From UBA2589 sp038120095 (GTDB taxonomy: Bacteria; Gemmatimonadota; Gemmatimonadetes; Longimicrobiales; Gaopeijiaceae): a stretch of DNA of 32,063 bases. The translations under genes were made by a program, and so were the position numbers. The stretch's first letter is position 1. Every line of letters starts with the position of its first letter. Below the pieces are notes generated by a model. The model was not told the origin of the DNA. It did not search any database and saw only the letters and a program-made list of their open reading frames with translations. The stretch is taken from contig JAYOKZ010000033.1 in the NCBI GenBank assembly GCA_038120095.1, positions 1 through 32,063 of the forward strand. The letters are read 5' to 3'. Positions 17,211 to 25,157 of the stretch are shown in pieces.

Positions 17211-17849
17211 TCACCGCACCGAAATCCCCGTAATCGAGTCGAGAAGGGGGTATGCCCGGTCCAGGAATCCATTCCCGAGCGCCGCGATCGAATCTTCCCA
17301 CTGCATGGGAGCGTCGCCGTACCCGGCATGGAATTCGTCGACTGTCTCCATGCCTGACACGACGCGACCCACCGGTGGAAAGCCCACCACCCCATTCCAG
17401 GCAAGGCGATCGAGGTTCGAGTTGTCGGCCACGTTGATGAACAGAATGGTGGACCGGGATGCAGGCCCACCCCGTGCGAAGGATACCGAACCCCTGACGT
17501 TGCTCGACCTGGTCGGCTCGTCCGGTACGCCCCGAGGTACCCATTCGGCATCGAGTGCGGGTTGGCCCGAGTACCCCCACTGCACGTAGCGGTCGTTCAC
17601 CCGATACATGCGGGCACCACCCCAATACTGCATCGCTGCAAGAGCCCAGACACGATCGACCGCAGCCGGTGACCACTCTCTCACGAATTCGACCTCGAAG
17701 GGCCCACTGCTCGTCGCGAACGACACGGTGAATGTATCGGGCGCCCTCTCCGGCACCTCGGGGGGCGTGCACGCCGCAAGAGTCGTCACTCCACCGACCA
17801 GCAGGCTCACGCCACGGCGCACGGCTCGTCGACGAGTGCAGATCGTCAT
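17211..17849 (-). CDS. Lipoprotein cyclophilin-like peptidyl-prolyl isomerase, divergent
   Basis: The 212-residue protein begins with a clear lipoprotein signal ending TTLAAC (Cys27) and continues as a cyclophilin domain from about residue 40. Compared with the paralogue at 10509-11219, the active-site block reads YRVNDRYVQWG: Arg83 and Gln90 remain, but Phe and Met become Tyr88 and Val89, and one residue is missing between them. Isomerase activity may be reduced. SVSFARGG, ILFINVADN and GRVVSGMETVDEF complete the fold. ATG 17849 overlaps the cupin TGA (ATGA, 17846-17849) and gives the lipoprotein signal, so it is preferred to the longer upstream start. A terminator follows. Confidence 0.9.
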   Translation of the reverse strand: MTICTRRRAVRRGVSLLVGGVTTLAACTPPEVPERAPDTFTVSFATSSGPFEVEFVREWSPAAVDRVWALAAMQYWGGARMYRVNDRYVQWGYSGQPALDAEWVPRGVPDEPTRSSNVRGSVSFARGGPASRSTILFINVADNSNLDRLAWNGVVGFPPVGRVVSGMETVDEFHAGYGDAPMQWEDSIAALGNGFLDRAYPLLDSITGISVR

Positions 17850-18214
17850 TCTGATGAGTCCAGCCACACCGTGTCCGAACCGACGTTGATGGCGAGATGC
17901 TCTCCCGAACATCCGGGAGCGGCGCCATGCCAATGTTCCAGATCCGCTTCGATCACGATGACATCACCGGGCTCCAGTACGAGCTCATTGCCACTCCGAT
18001 CCACCACGACGCAGCGCCCGGATAGACCAAAGAGAAGCTGGCTGCCGTCATGGGTGTGCCAGTTCGTGCGAGCACCCTCGTCGAAGCGGACCCGGTACAA
18101 CCGGACAGACTCGCCGTCTTCGCGTCCGAGCAGACGCTGCATGGTGGCGGAAGCAACGAAGTTGGCAGGGTCGGCGGGATGATGCGGTAGTACCGCCCCG
18201 TCGATTCTCTTCAT
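17846..18214 (-). CDS. Small single-domain cupin protein
   Basis: This 122-residue protein forms one cupin barrel. Metal ligands are suggested by His53 and His55 in NWHTHDGSQ, Gln59 and a late histidine in HWHG (94-96). The segments GRCVVVDRSG and LEPGDVIVIEADLEHWHG match cupin motif 2. The sequence resembles quercetinase/carboxymuconolactone-associated cupins, but no substrate can be assigned. It has no signal peptide, so it should be cytoplasmic, although it is translationally coupled to an exported cyclophilin. Confidence 0.9.
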   Translation of the reverse strand: MKRIDGAVLPHHPADPANFVASATMQRLLGREDGESVRLYRVRFDEGARTNWHTHDGSQLLFGLSGRCVVVDRSGNELVLEPGDVIVIEADLEHWHGAAPGCSGEHLAINVGSDTVWLDSSE

Positions 18215-18286
18215 CGTGACCCTCGAGATGGATGGTGGAGTTGCTCGCCGAAGCGCGGGATCGAGACTACGTCCCGCATCCTGCGC

Positions 18287-19144
18287 TCAGGGCTCGCGAC
18301 CTCTCGCAATCGAAGCCCGGATCGCCCTCGCCGTGATCTCGGCACGGTACGCCACAAGTCGGCGACCATTTTCTACCGTCTGTTCAAGCGGGTTCAGATC
18401 AACCTCGTTGATGCTGAACAACCCTGCATCGATCCGCTGGCGTGCTCGAATTCGCTCGGGGTCCGTCGTCGCAATGATCGACGAATAGTGATAGTCGTCG
18501 TGATACTCGTTTCGCGTTGCAACGCAATTGTCCGGCTGCTGGAAGATGCCCAGCTCCTCCTTGAGGAAGTCGCAGCTGTACATGTCCTCGGTGTAGTACT
18601 CGGGAATGAAGTGCACGCGCGAACGCTCGTCCGCCCATGCCTCGTTCAGCGCGTCCGCAACGTTCTGCATGCCCCGAACGTTCCCACCGCTGTCACCGAT
18701 CAGCACGATATCCAGGAAGCCGTGAGCCTCGAGCGACATCACGATGTCCGTGAGCAGCGCCTCGAATGTCTCCTGCCGAACAGAGACCGTCGCGTGGTAC
18801 CGCATGTGCCCCGACGGCGGATCGATGCTTCCCTCAGGCACGAACTTCACGATCGGTGCCACGAGCGCGTCCCCGAGTTCCTCCGCGATCGCACGAGTCG
18901 TCGCGCTCAGAACAAAATTGTGCTTCCCGGACGCCACGTACGGCCCATTCTGCTCGACCCCTCCCGTCGCCACGATGGCGGTTGTCATCCCATCCAGAAG
19001 CGCATCCCGCACCTCCATCCAGGTCATTTCCTCGATGAAGACGGTCTCCGTGCCGGCAATGGGTCGGGGGGCGTCGAGGTCCTGAGCGCCGAGCGAAGGA
19101 GCGGTCGCCGCCAAGGCGAAGACCAGGACGAACAGGAAACGCAT
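18287..19144 (-). CDS. Exported creatininase-like protein with altered metal site
   Basis: This 285-residue protein has a signal peptide (FLFVLVFALAATAPSLGAQ) followed by a creatininase-fold domain. The conserved segment reads ATGGVEQNGPYVASGKHN (60-76): Glu64 is kept, but the usual E-Q-H-G-P-H is E-Q-N-G-P-Y, and the later Asp position is His75. The GHGGN block is GDSGGN (151-155), also without the His. Related exported proteins share some of these changes, so this is probably a distinct subfamily with a different metal arrangement or substrate rather than a dead creatininase. ATG 19144 has GAGGAGG upstream. It is the last gene of a unit with the transporter and epimerase. Confidence 0.87.
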   Translation of the reverse strand: MRFLFVLVFALAATAPSLGAQDLDAPRPIAGTETVFIEEMTWMEVRDALLDGMTTAIVATGGVEQNGPYVASGKHNFVLSATTRAIAEELGDALVAPIVKFVPEGSIDPPSGHMRYHATVSVRQETFEALLTDIVMSLEAHGFLDIVLIGDSGGNVRGMQNVADALNEAWADERSRVHFIPEYYTEDMYSCDFLKEELGIFQQPDNCVATRNEYHDDYHYSSIIATTDPERIRARQRIDAGLFSINEVDLNPLEQTVENGRRLVAYRAEITARAIRASIARGREP

Positions 19145-19154
19145 ACGAGCCTCC

Positions 19155-20462
19155 TCAGGCGATTTTCGTTGATGACGAGCCACCGGCGCCCTCGAGTTCA
19201 AGGGCGAGCTTCTCTCCGGTCCGGCCCACCCGGAGAGAGATGACGGCCCAGAGGATACCAGCGGGTAGAGCGACGAGGGCGATCGGGCCGACGGTCAGAC
19301 CGAGGAACGCGAGCCCGGCGTAGATCCAGCCACTGACCAGGTCACCACCACGATAGACGGCAGCGTCGATAAACGCTTTCGATTTGTACTTCTCTTCTCG
19401 TGGCAGGACGGTGAAGAGGACTTCGCGGGCGGGCTTCGCGAGGCCGTACCGACCAGCCCGGTACAGGACCTGCACGACGACCAGAGTCCAGAGCGTCGGC
19501 CACAGTCCGAGTGCGAGGAATCCCCCTGCCACCGCGACCGGCACGACGGCAAGCGTGACCGCCACACCGAACCACTTGATGACGCGGGCCGTCAGGTAGA
19601 CTTCGAGGAGAATCGTGAGCGTGTTGACGACGAGATCGATGCGCGCGAGAAACGCTCTGCGCTCTCCTCGGTCCGTCATCGCCTCGTACACGAGATCCGA
19701 TTGAGCGAAGTAGAGGATCGTCGACGCAAAGGTCATCAGCGCGATAAACGACGCGATCCCGAGCAGGTACGGCGATCGAAAGACAGCCGTCATTCCGGAC
19801 AACGCATCACCCGCCAACGGCTTCTCTGCCTCCCCGGCGTCTTTCACATCGCCCGTACTGAAACCGCGATGCAGCGCGCGCGCGTACCACGACGCGATCT
19901 CGAGCGGAACGCATGAAATCAGCAGAAGCGTGAATACGGGGACTCGAGTCGCAAGGGCTGCGGTCAAGGTCGAGCCGACGATTCCCCCGACTGACGCCCC
20001 GATCGCGATGAAGCCGAAGAGCCGCTTTCCCTGATCATTGGTGAAGCAGTCGGTGACGAGACCCCAGAAGACGGTGACGACGAACAGGGCAAATACGCTG
20101 GTCCAGACATAGAAGACACGATCGATCCAGATGAACGTCGCTTCAGGCATGAGCTGAAGCGCCGCCCAGAATCCGATCAGACACGCGATGAAGAAACGAT
20201 TCGCCGCTGGAACGAAGACGCCCCTTGGATAGCGCGTCGCTACCCACGAATACGCCTGCACCGCGACGATCATGACCAGAAAGACGACGGTCCAGAGGAT
20301 CTGGAGGTTGCCCCGGTCCGCCGCCGCGATCTCGTCGCGCACGGCACGAAGGATGTAATACGACAACATGATGCAGAACCCGTAGGCCGCGGCCTGCATC
20401 ATGCCCCGAGGCTCGTCGTCGTTTTCGAACTCGACAGCCCATCCGAGCAATGTCCTCAGCAT
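19155..20462 (-). CDS. ATP/ADP-carrier-like (NTP/NDP exchange / MFS) membrane transporter
   Basis: This is a roughly 435-residue, twelve-helix-type integral membrane protein. The segments ILRAVRDEI, SWVATRYPRGVFVPAANRFF, VFWGLVTDCF and DQGKRLFGFIAIGASVGGIVG match the family related to plastid and rickettsial ATP/ADP translocases that is also found in free-living bacteria, where the substrate is mostly unknown. A conserved late block (GLAKPAREVLFTVLPREEKYKSKAFIDAAVYRGGD) is also characteristic. ATG 20462 begins eight bases after the epimerase stop; ATG 20495 has a stronger Shine-Dalgarno but overlaps the epimerase by 26 bases. Nucleotide exchange is inferred from fold only. Confidence 0.88.
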   Translation of the reverse strand: MLRTLLGWAVEFENDDEPRGMMQAAAYGFCIMLSYYILRAVRDEIAAADRGNLQILWTVVFLVMIVAVQAYSWVATRYPRGVFVPAANRFFIACLIGFWAALQLMPEATFIWIDRVFYVWTSVFALFVVTVFWGLVTDCFTNDQGKRLFGFIAIGASVGGIVGSTLTAALATRVPVFTLLLISCVPLEIASWYARALHRGFSTGDVKDAGEAEKPLAGDALSGMTAVFRSPYLLGIASFIALMTFASTILYFAQSDLVYEAMTDRGERRAFLARIDLVVNTLTILLEVYLTARVIKWFGVAVTLAVVPVAVAGGFLALGLWPTLWTLVVVQVLYRAGRYGLAKPAREVLFTVLPREEKYKSKAFIDAAVYRGGDLVSGWIYAGLAFLGLTVGPIALVALPAGILWAVISLRVGRTGEKLALELEGAGGSSSTKIA

Positions 20463-20469
20463 TCGTCTG

Positions 20470-21624
20470 TCATCCTCGCGTGGCGGCCCACGCATCGAGC
20501 ACCTCCCGCTCCCGCTCCCGAGTCATTCCGAAGCGCCTGTTCGTGCGCTCCGCCTCAGGGCGAGTCTTGTCCCACTCGAGTGTATCGCGGGCCGTCGTGG
20601 AGAGCGATCGGTAAGTCAAACCGGCAGCCACTGCGTCCCGGACGTCCACGAACATCAGGGGGTCTCCGGGAATCCATGCGGGCAGATCCTGCCACGGCGA
20701 GACGCCCTGCTCCTCCAGGAATGACTCCGGCACCCAGGTGAGCTTGTAGGGCGTATCCGTCGCGCTCCCGATCTGCTCAAGCATCGAGCCCATGGACAAT
20801 CGCGCCCCGGGGCCCGTCGCGTTGAAGTCACCCGTCGTTTCGTTCTCCGCGAGCCGTACCATCCATTCGGTGAGGTCACGCTGGTCGATCACCTGATTGG
20901 CATGGTCCGGATTTCCCGGGGCGAGGACCTCACCCCCGTCATCGAGCCGGACGGGCCAGTAGGTGAATCGATCGGTCGTGTCTCCGGGCCCGACGATCAG
21001 ACCCGGCCGCACGATCGTGGCGCGCCCCGGGAAGGCTGCATGAACGATGTTCTCGCTCAGCGTCTTCATCAGGCCGTAGGGAGCGTCATCTCCATCCCGC
21101 CAGCCGTCGGGCGGCTGGATGCGCTCGTAGTCCTCGTCCACCATGGGCTCGAGCATGAGTTCATCGGCTCGCTCCCAGCCGAATCCTTCGAGCGCGTACG
21201 CGGAGATGGAGGACACGAAGATGTAGTGCCGCGCCGCTCCGGCCAGCAAAGCGGTGCTTTTCTGGACCCACCGGTAGTCCTGAGCATTGTTATCGAGGAC
21301 GACATCCCACGTCCGGCCCTCGAGCATCGAGTGATCATCGTTCCGGTCACCGACGAGTCTCTCGACCGTCTCCGGCAGGTCAACCTCTCGCCGGCCTCGC
21401 GTAAAGATGCTGACCTCGTGCCCACGCTCGACGGCGTACCGGACCGTGTGCGGTCCGATGAAGCCAGTCCCCCCCAGGAGCAGGATCCGCAGCGGCTGGG
21501 GAGAATCGTTGGCCCCGCTGCTCGGGCTGCCGCGCTCGCCAGCACACGCAGAGCTTCCAGCCAGTGCGATCCCGGCGCCTGCGAGGCCCGCCGTGCGAAT
21601 GAAATCTCTGCGTGAAGGAGACAT
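20470..21624 (-). CDS. Tat-exported NAD-dependent epimerase/dehydratase
   Basis: The 384-residue protein opens with a twin-arginine signal (SRRDFIRTAG) and a possible lipidation Cys27 (GSSAC), then a Rossmann domain with GGTGFIG (51-57) and the catalytic Y-x-x-x-K pair Tyr183 and Lys187 in PYGLMK. IVRPGLIVGPGDTTDR and the FNATGPG block are typical of extended short-chain dehydrogenase/epimerases. Export by the Tat route, with cofactor already bound, would explain a nucleotide-dependent enzyme outside the cytoplasm. The substrate is unknown; a sugar or related polyol is likely from the family. ATG 21624 is supported by GAGGG upstream and the intact signal. Confidence 0.93.
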   Translation of the reverse strand: MSPSRRDFIRTAGLAGAGIALAGSSACAGERGSPSSGANDSPQPLRILLLGGTGFIGPHTVRYAVERGHEVSIFTRGRREVDLPETVERLVGDRNDDHSMLEGRTWDVVLDNNAQDYRWVQKSTALLAGAARHYIFVSSISAYALEGFGWERADELMLEPMVDEDYERIQPPDGWRDGDDAPYGLMKTLSENIVHAAFPGRATIVRPGLIVGPGDTTDRFTYWPVRLDDGGEVLAPGNPDHANQVIDQRDLTEWMVRLAENETTGDFNATGPGARLSMGSMLEQIGSATDTPYKLTWVPESFLEEQGVSPWQDLPAWIPGDPLMFVDVRDAVAAGLTYRSLSTTARDTLEWDKTRPEAERTNRRFGMTREREREVLDAWAATRG

Positions 21625-21699
21625 CGACTCGTCCCTCGTGCCGCTGATGCGATCTGACGCCGCGAACCATGCCGGACGGCAGTCCGTCAGGCAAGGCGA

Positions 21700-22350
21700 T
21701 CAGCGCGACATCGGACGACCGATGCGCGCGACGAGACCGAACGACCGATTCTTCGCCGAGAGGAAATCACCCTCGTAGGCATCCCCGAGCCCCTCGAAGA
21801 GCCGGGCCTCGACCTCCGCGTGAACAGACGAGCCGATCCGCGCAGCGATGCCCACGCCCGCACCCACGCCGTAGACCGAGGGCACCTCCTGCAGAACGTC
21901 GGAGAGTTCAGCACCGATCCGATGGCGGACGACCAGCTCGATCATGGGCCCCGCGACCGCGAAGATCTCGACCCGACCACGCCGTGCAGCGAGGCGCGGC
22001 TGAATTCCTACCGTCAGGTAGTCGGTCCGCGTCTCGCCCGAGAGCAGCTCGCCACCAGGCCCCCCGGCGACACTTCCTCCTCTCTGCGTCCACATGAACT
22101 CGGCCCTCATGCGGAACCACGGTACCGGGGTGGCGGCATTCAGGAAGCCACCCAGCTGAACACCCCGGACCGGCTCGGTCTCGTACCCGGATGCCCAGAC
22201 CTGTTTGTTGACGACCCGACCACCCACGAGTCCGACGACCGAGCCCGGGGTCTGGGCACCGACATTCGGTGTCATGACGAGGACGAGACCGATCACGAGA
22301 AGACCACCCCACACCAGTCCCCGGGACGCCTGCTCAGGGCGCTCCCGCAC
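21700..22350 (-). CDS. Exported small outer-membrane beta-barrel-like protein
   Basis: I do not recognise a specific family. From GTG 22350 the protein has 216 residues, with a clean signal peptide (LVWGGLLVIGLVLVMTPNVGAQ) and alternating hydrophobic/polar strands throughout (RMRAEFMWTQRG, DYLTVGIQPRLAAR, VEIFAVAGPMIELVV, VYGVGAGVGIAARI, HAEVEARLFEGL, FGLVARIG). This pattern is typical of eight-stranded outer-membrane barrels. The start was chosen because the DUF3500 stop ends ten bases upstream and the signal peptide begins there; the longer frame overlaps the DUF3500 gene. It probably resides in the outer membrane; function is unknown. Confidence 0.7.
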   Translation of the reverse strand: MRERPEQASRGLVWGGLLVIGLVLVMTPNVGAQTPGSVVGLVGGRVVNKQVWASGYETEPVRGVQLGGFLNAATPVPWFRMRAEFMWTQRGGSVAGGPGGELLSGETRTDYLTVGIQPRLAARRGRVEIFAVAGPMIELVVRHRIGAELSDVLQEVPSVYGVGAGVGIAARIGSSVHAEVEARLFEGLGDAYEGDFLSAKNRSFGLVARIGRPMSR

Positions 22351-22360
22351 TCCGACGCCG

Positions 22361-23404
22361 TTATTCGTGGGGTATCTGACTTCGATGCTCACGGAGCAGA
22401 TCTCGTCCGAAGTCACCCTCGAATTCACGCCACACGGAGTGAATGTGGTTCGCACCGTTCTGGGTATTGTCATACTCGATCAGAAACGTCGGACCCTGCA
22501 CGCGATAGTAATGTGGCTTCCCGGGTTCGGTGCTGCCCGCCCACGCGAACCGAATCGAGTCCGGGTCGTCGGCGAGAAGACGGCCTCGTCGATGCTCCGC
22601 CATGTCGTCCGCCATGAGCGACAGGTAGACGTCGATCAGCTCGAACAGCAGGCGCCGCTCGGCGAGGCCGAGATCGGCCGCGGCAACACCGTCTTCGCCA
22701 AACCGCTCAACGTCCACGTCCGCGCCCGACAGGATATCGCGTGGAGCCTCCACCGGCAGGATGGCCTGAGCCCTCTGTCTCGAGTCGAGCGCATTCACAA
22801 GGGCACGCGCGGCATCCTCGCGGTCTCCGAGCACGCGACGCCCCGACTGGGGGCCCTCCCGAACCTCGGCCGGATTCGCCCCCAGGAACGCCGGGGTCAT
22901 CACGGCGATCTCACCCCGGACGATCGTGAAGTGCAGGGACACGTGATGCCCCTCGAAGCGCCACGCCCAGTCGCCGTCCGGGGACGGCACCCCGAAGATG
23001 CTGAACAGATACTCGTCACGGTCACGAGCAAACCGACTGCCCCCCTCGAGGGCAAGAAGAACGTCTTCGAGCTCCATGATCTGCATCGTCGTCATGTGGC
23101 CCCGCTGGCTCAGACCCGCCTCGAGAAGCCTGTGTGCCAGCTCACGCTGAACGGGTGACATGTCCGCGATCATCACCCCGCCCCTCTCGAACATCTCGAT
23201 CGGAATGAAGTGAAAGCGCGTCCGCTCATCGCCGTCGAGCGCGAAAATCGCTGCCGAGGCCTGATCTTCATCGAGACTGTGAAGAAAGGCCGCTGCTGCC
23301 TCCGACATCCCTTCGATGTCGCGACGAGCATCCCATCGCGCCCCGAGCGGCACGATGGTGAGAGCTGCGAACGCTGCAACGAATCCAGCGCGACGAATGG
23401 TCAT
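22361..23404 (-). CDS. DUF3500 family exported protein
   Basis: The 347-residue protein has an N-terminal signal (GFVAAFAALTIVPLGA) and the DUF3500 blocks: WAWRFEGHHVSLHFT, FLGANPAEVREGP, then AWAGSTEPGKPHYYRVQGP, IEYDNTQNGANHIHSVWR and EFEGDFGRDLL. Conserved histidines (GHH, NHIHS) suggest a metal or redox centre, but the biochemical role of this family is not known to me. It is transcribed with the downstream barrel-like protein. Confidence 0.93.
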   Translation of the reverse strand: MTIRRAGFVAAFAALTIVPLGARWDARRDIEGMSEAAAAFLHSLDEDQASAAIFALDGDERTRFHFIPIEMFERGGVMIADMSPVQRELAHRLLEAGLSQRGHMTTMQIMELEDVLLALEGGSRFARDRDEYLFSIFGVPSPDGDWAWRFEGHHVSLHFTIVRGEIAVMTPAFLGANPAEVREGPQSGRRVLGDREDAARALVNALDSRQRAQAILPVEAPRDILSGADVDVERFGEDGVAAADLGLAERRLLFELIDVYLSLMADDMAEHRRGRLLADDPDSIRFAWAGSTEPGKPHYYRVQGPTFLIEYDNTQNGANHIHSVWREFEGDFGRDLLREHRSQIPHE

Positions 23405-23426
23405 GCACGATCCGGGTCGAGAGTGA

Positions 23427-24638
23427 TCAGCGACGGTAGCCCCGACGCACTCCCTCGGCCAGCGAGTCCCATTCGTACGTCTGCTGAATCCGTCGACTCA
23501 ACTCGGCAATCAACGAACTCCCGCGGTCGGCGTTGGTCATGATGACGAAGCCATACCCCTTCGCCGTATGAGCGAGGAGCTGGGCTCTGAAACCCCAGTT
23601 GCTTCCACCGTGACCAAAGTACCAGCCCTCTCCCAGCCTGCTGATGGAGAAGCCGACCGCGTACGGGCCGACGCCTACAGGTCGGAGCATCTCATCGATC
23701 ATCTCCCGCTCCAGCACGGCGCCTCGGTCACCCCGAACCGTACGCTGAACGTCGATCGCAAAACGGGCCAGATCCGAGGGCGTCGTCCACAGCCCGGCCG
23801 CAGCCAACTCCGGGTAGACGTGCCACTTGGGTCCTCTCGACCGCCCTTCGCCGTCGTGCGCCCGAGCGGCATTCCGATCGTGCTCGGACGAAACCGGCTG
23901 CGTGTAGGAGCTGCGGGTCATCCCGATCGGCCCGAGGATATCCTGCTGCATCACGACCTCGAAGGGCATGCCCCGAGCATCGCTGAGCGCGAGCTCCATG
24001 ACGGTCACGCCACCGCCCGAGTACTCGTAGAACGTCAGGGGTTCTCGTTCCATGAATACCGCGCCGACGTTGGAGCGCTCGTGACCGTCGAGGATCTGCA
24101 CCGTCGTGGGGAGTACGGCTCCCGGGTCGTAGCCGGGGAACCCGAACCCGTCCCCCAGGCCGGAGGTGTGACTCGTCAAACCCCGGGGAGTGACGGGCCT
24201 CACGTCGGTGAAGCCGGCACCGTCCAACTCCCAGCTCCGAAGAATGGTGTTGATGTCGTCGTCGAGCCCGAAGAGCCCGTCCTGAACGGCGCGCACCGTC
24301 GCCATCGCGGCAACCGGCTTACTGATGGACGCGGCCTGAAACATCGTCTCCGTGTCCACCGGACGCCCGGTGTCCACGTCCGCGATCCCGTACCCGCGGG
24401 CCCAGTGGATCTCGAAGTCCCGGATGACGGCGACGCTGACGCCCGGCACACCGAAATGCTGCATGAGCTCCGACAACGTCATCCGACCGAGCCCATCGAC
24501 CCCGGGCTCGGGTTGAGCCGCCTCGATCCTGTTCTGGGCATCGCGGACGGTGGGGACCTGCCCGGCCGCCACAACAGGGGACGCCAGCAAACCCGGAAGA
24601 GCGAATGCCAGCCAACCCCACCCCCGCCCGAACGTCAT
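23427..24638 (-). CDS. Exported serine beta-lactamase-fold hydrolase
   Basis: This 403-residue protein belongs to the class C beta-lactamase/esterase superfamily. A signal peptide (WLAFALPGLLASPVVAAG) leads to the active-site Ser104-x-x-Lys107 (SISK). The second motif is Tyr206-Ser-Gly (YSG in place of YSN), and HGG in YFGHGGSNWGF replaces KTG, as in many esterase or peptidase relatives. GMTRSSYTQP and AAAGLWTTPSDLARF are family landmarks. It may act on peptides, esters or D-amino-acid substrates; antibiotic resistance should not be assumed. ATG 24638 is chosen because it yields the signal peptide; the upstream frame overlaps the selenoprotein and is not protein-like. Confidence 0.92.
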   Translation of the reverse strand: MTFGRGWGWLAFALPGLLASPVVAAGQVPTVRDAQNRIEAAQPEPGVDGLGRMTLSELMQHFGVPGVSVAVIRDFEIHWARGYGIADVDTGRPVDTETMFQAASISKPVAAMATVRAVQDGLFGLDDDINTILRSWELDGAGFTDVRPVTPRGLTSHTSGLGDGFGFPGYDPGAVLPTTVQILDGHERSNVGAVFMEREPLTFYEYSGGGVTVMELALSDARGMPFEVVMQQDILGPIGMTRSSYTQPVSSEHDRNAARAHDGEGRSRGPKWHVYPELAAAGLWTTPSDLARFAIDVQRTVRGDRGAVLEREMIDEMLRPVGVGPYAVGFSISRLGEGWYFGHGGSNWGFRAQLLAHTAKGYGFVIMTNADRGSSLIAELSRRIQQTYEWDSLAEGVRRGYRR

Positions 24639-24684
24639 GCCCAACGTCGCACCTCCGGATTGAGGATCCCGGCCATCACGGTCG

Positions 24685-25035
24685 TCAGAGAAGCGTCTCC
24701 TCGAGGAGTTCGCTGTTGAATCCGATGATGAGCCTGTCGCCGGATCGCAGGGCGGGTGCACGGAGCTTCCCCGAGCGACCCAGCAAGTGACCCAACAGCT
24801 CTTCGTCGGACGGCCTCGAGATCTCCAGGTCGAAATGGATCGACTTCTTCCCTTTCGCCACATGAAGATCCTTCACCCCCTCCAGAAGGCCGAGGGCAGC
24901 CTCCCCCTCGATCGGATTTGCACCGGTGCTCTGGACTTCTCCGTCCTCGATCTGATTCTGCTCGAGAAACTCTCGAGTGCGAGTACAACTGGTTCAGCCA
25001 GGGCGGTGGTAGCGCCACTCGAGTGACCGCGTCAT
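24685..25035 (-). CDS. ArsC/Spx-like selenoprotein with UTSC redox motif (in-frame TGA recoded)
   Basis: Reading from ATG 25035, which has GAGGG eight bases upstream, gives 116 residues if the TGA at 24994-24996 is read as selenocysteine (residue 14). The motif becomes PG-U-T-S-C-T-R, the place where ArsC/Spx and glutaredoxin-like proteins carry C-x-x-C. After it come TREFLEQNQI (a typical helix), the middle segment AKGKKSIHFDLE, RPSDEELL and the family-like end GRSGKLRAPALRSGD and LIIGFNSELLEETL. Both sides of the TGA belong to the same family profile, and translation stays in one frame, so a frameshift is unlikely. A hairpin resembling a bacterial SECIS follows the TGA. It is probably a cytoplasmic thiol/selenol oxidoreductase; the substrate is unknown. 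A caller ignoring Sec would report only a 63-residue GTG-start fragment ending here. Confidence 0.9.
24961..24996 (-). promoter_or_regulatory. Putative bacterial SECIS element with the recoded TGA
   Basis: The recoded TGA is 24994-24996. After 16 bases, CTCGAGA and TCTCGAG form a perfect 7-bp stem (24971-24977 and 24961-24967) around the loop GTT (24968-24970). The loop starts with G, 24 bases past the TGA. A small apical loop with G in the first two places at roughly this distance is what the known bacterial SECIS model asks for. The stem contains palindromic CTCGAG, so alternative pairings exist. Confidence 0.75.
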
Positions 25036-25157
25036 CGGTATTCCCTCTCTTACCGTCGGTGGATTTCAACGCTCTCCCGTCGCAAACGAGCGAACTTGTG
25101 TCCACTACCCCCCGAACAGGCAGGTCGTGCCGACATCAAGGAATGTCGCGCACGGCA

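Noticed and set aside
20503..20520. Three tandem copies of a 6-base unit near the epimerase 3' end
   Set aside because: It encodes an Arg-Glu repeat within the coding sequence and is too short to claim as a functional repeat.
24685..24876. A 63-residue frame starting at GTG 24876
   Set aside because: It is the C-terminal piece of the selenoprotein; sequence upstream of the GTG is family-like through the TGA to ATG 25035, which has a proper ribosome binding site.
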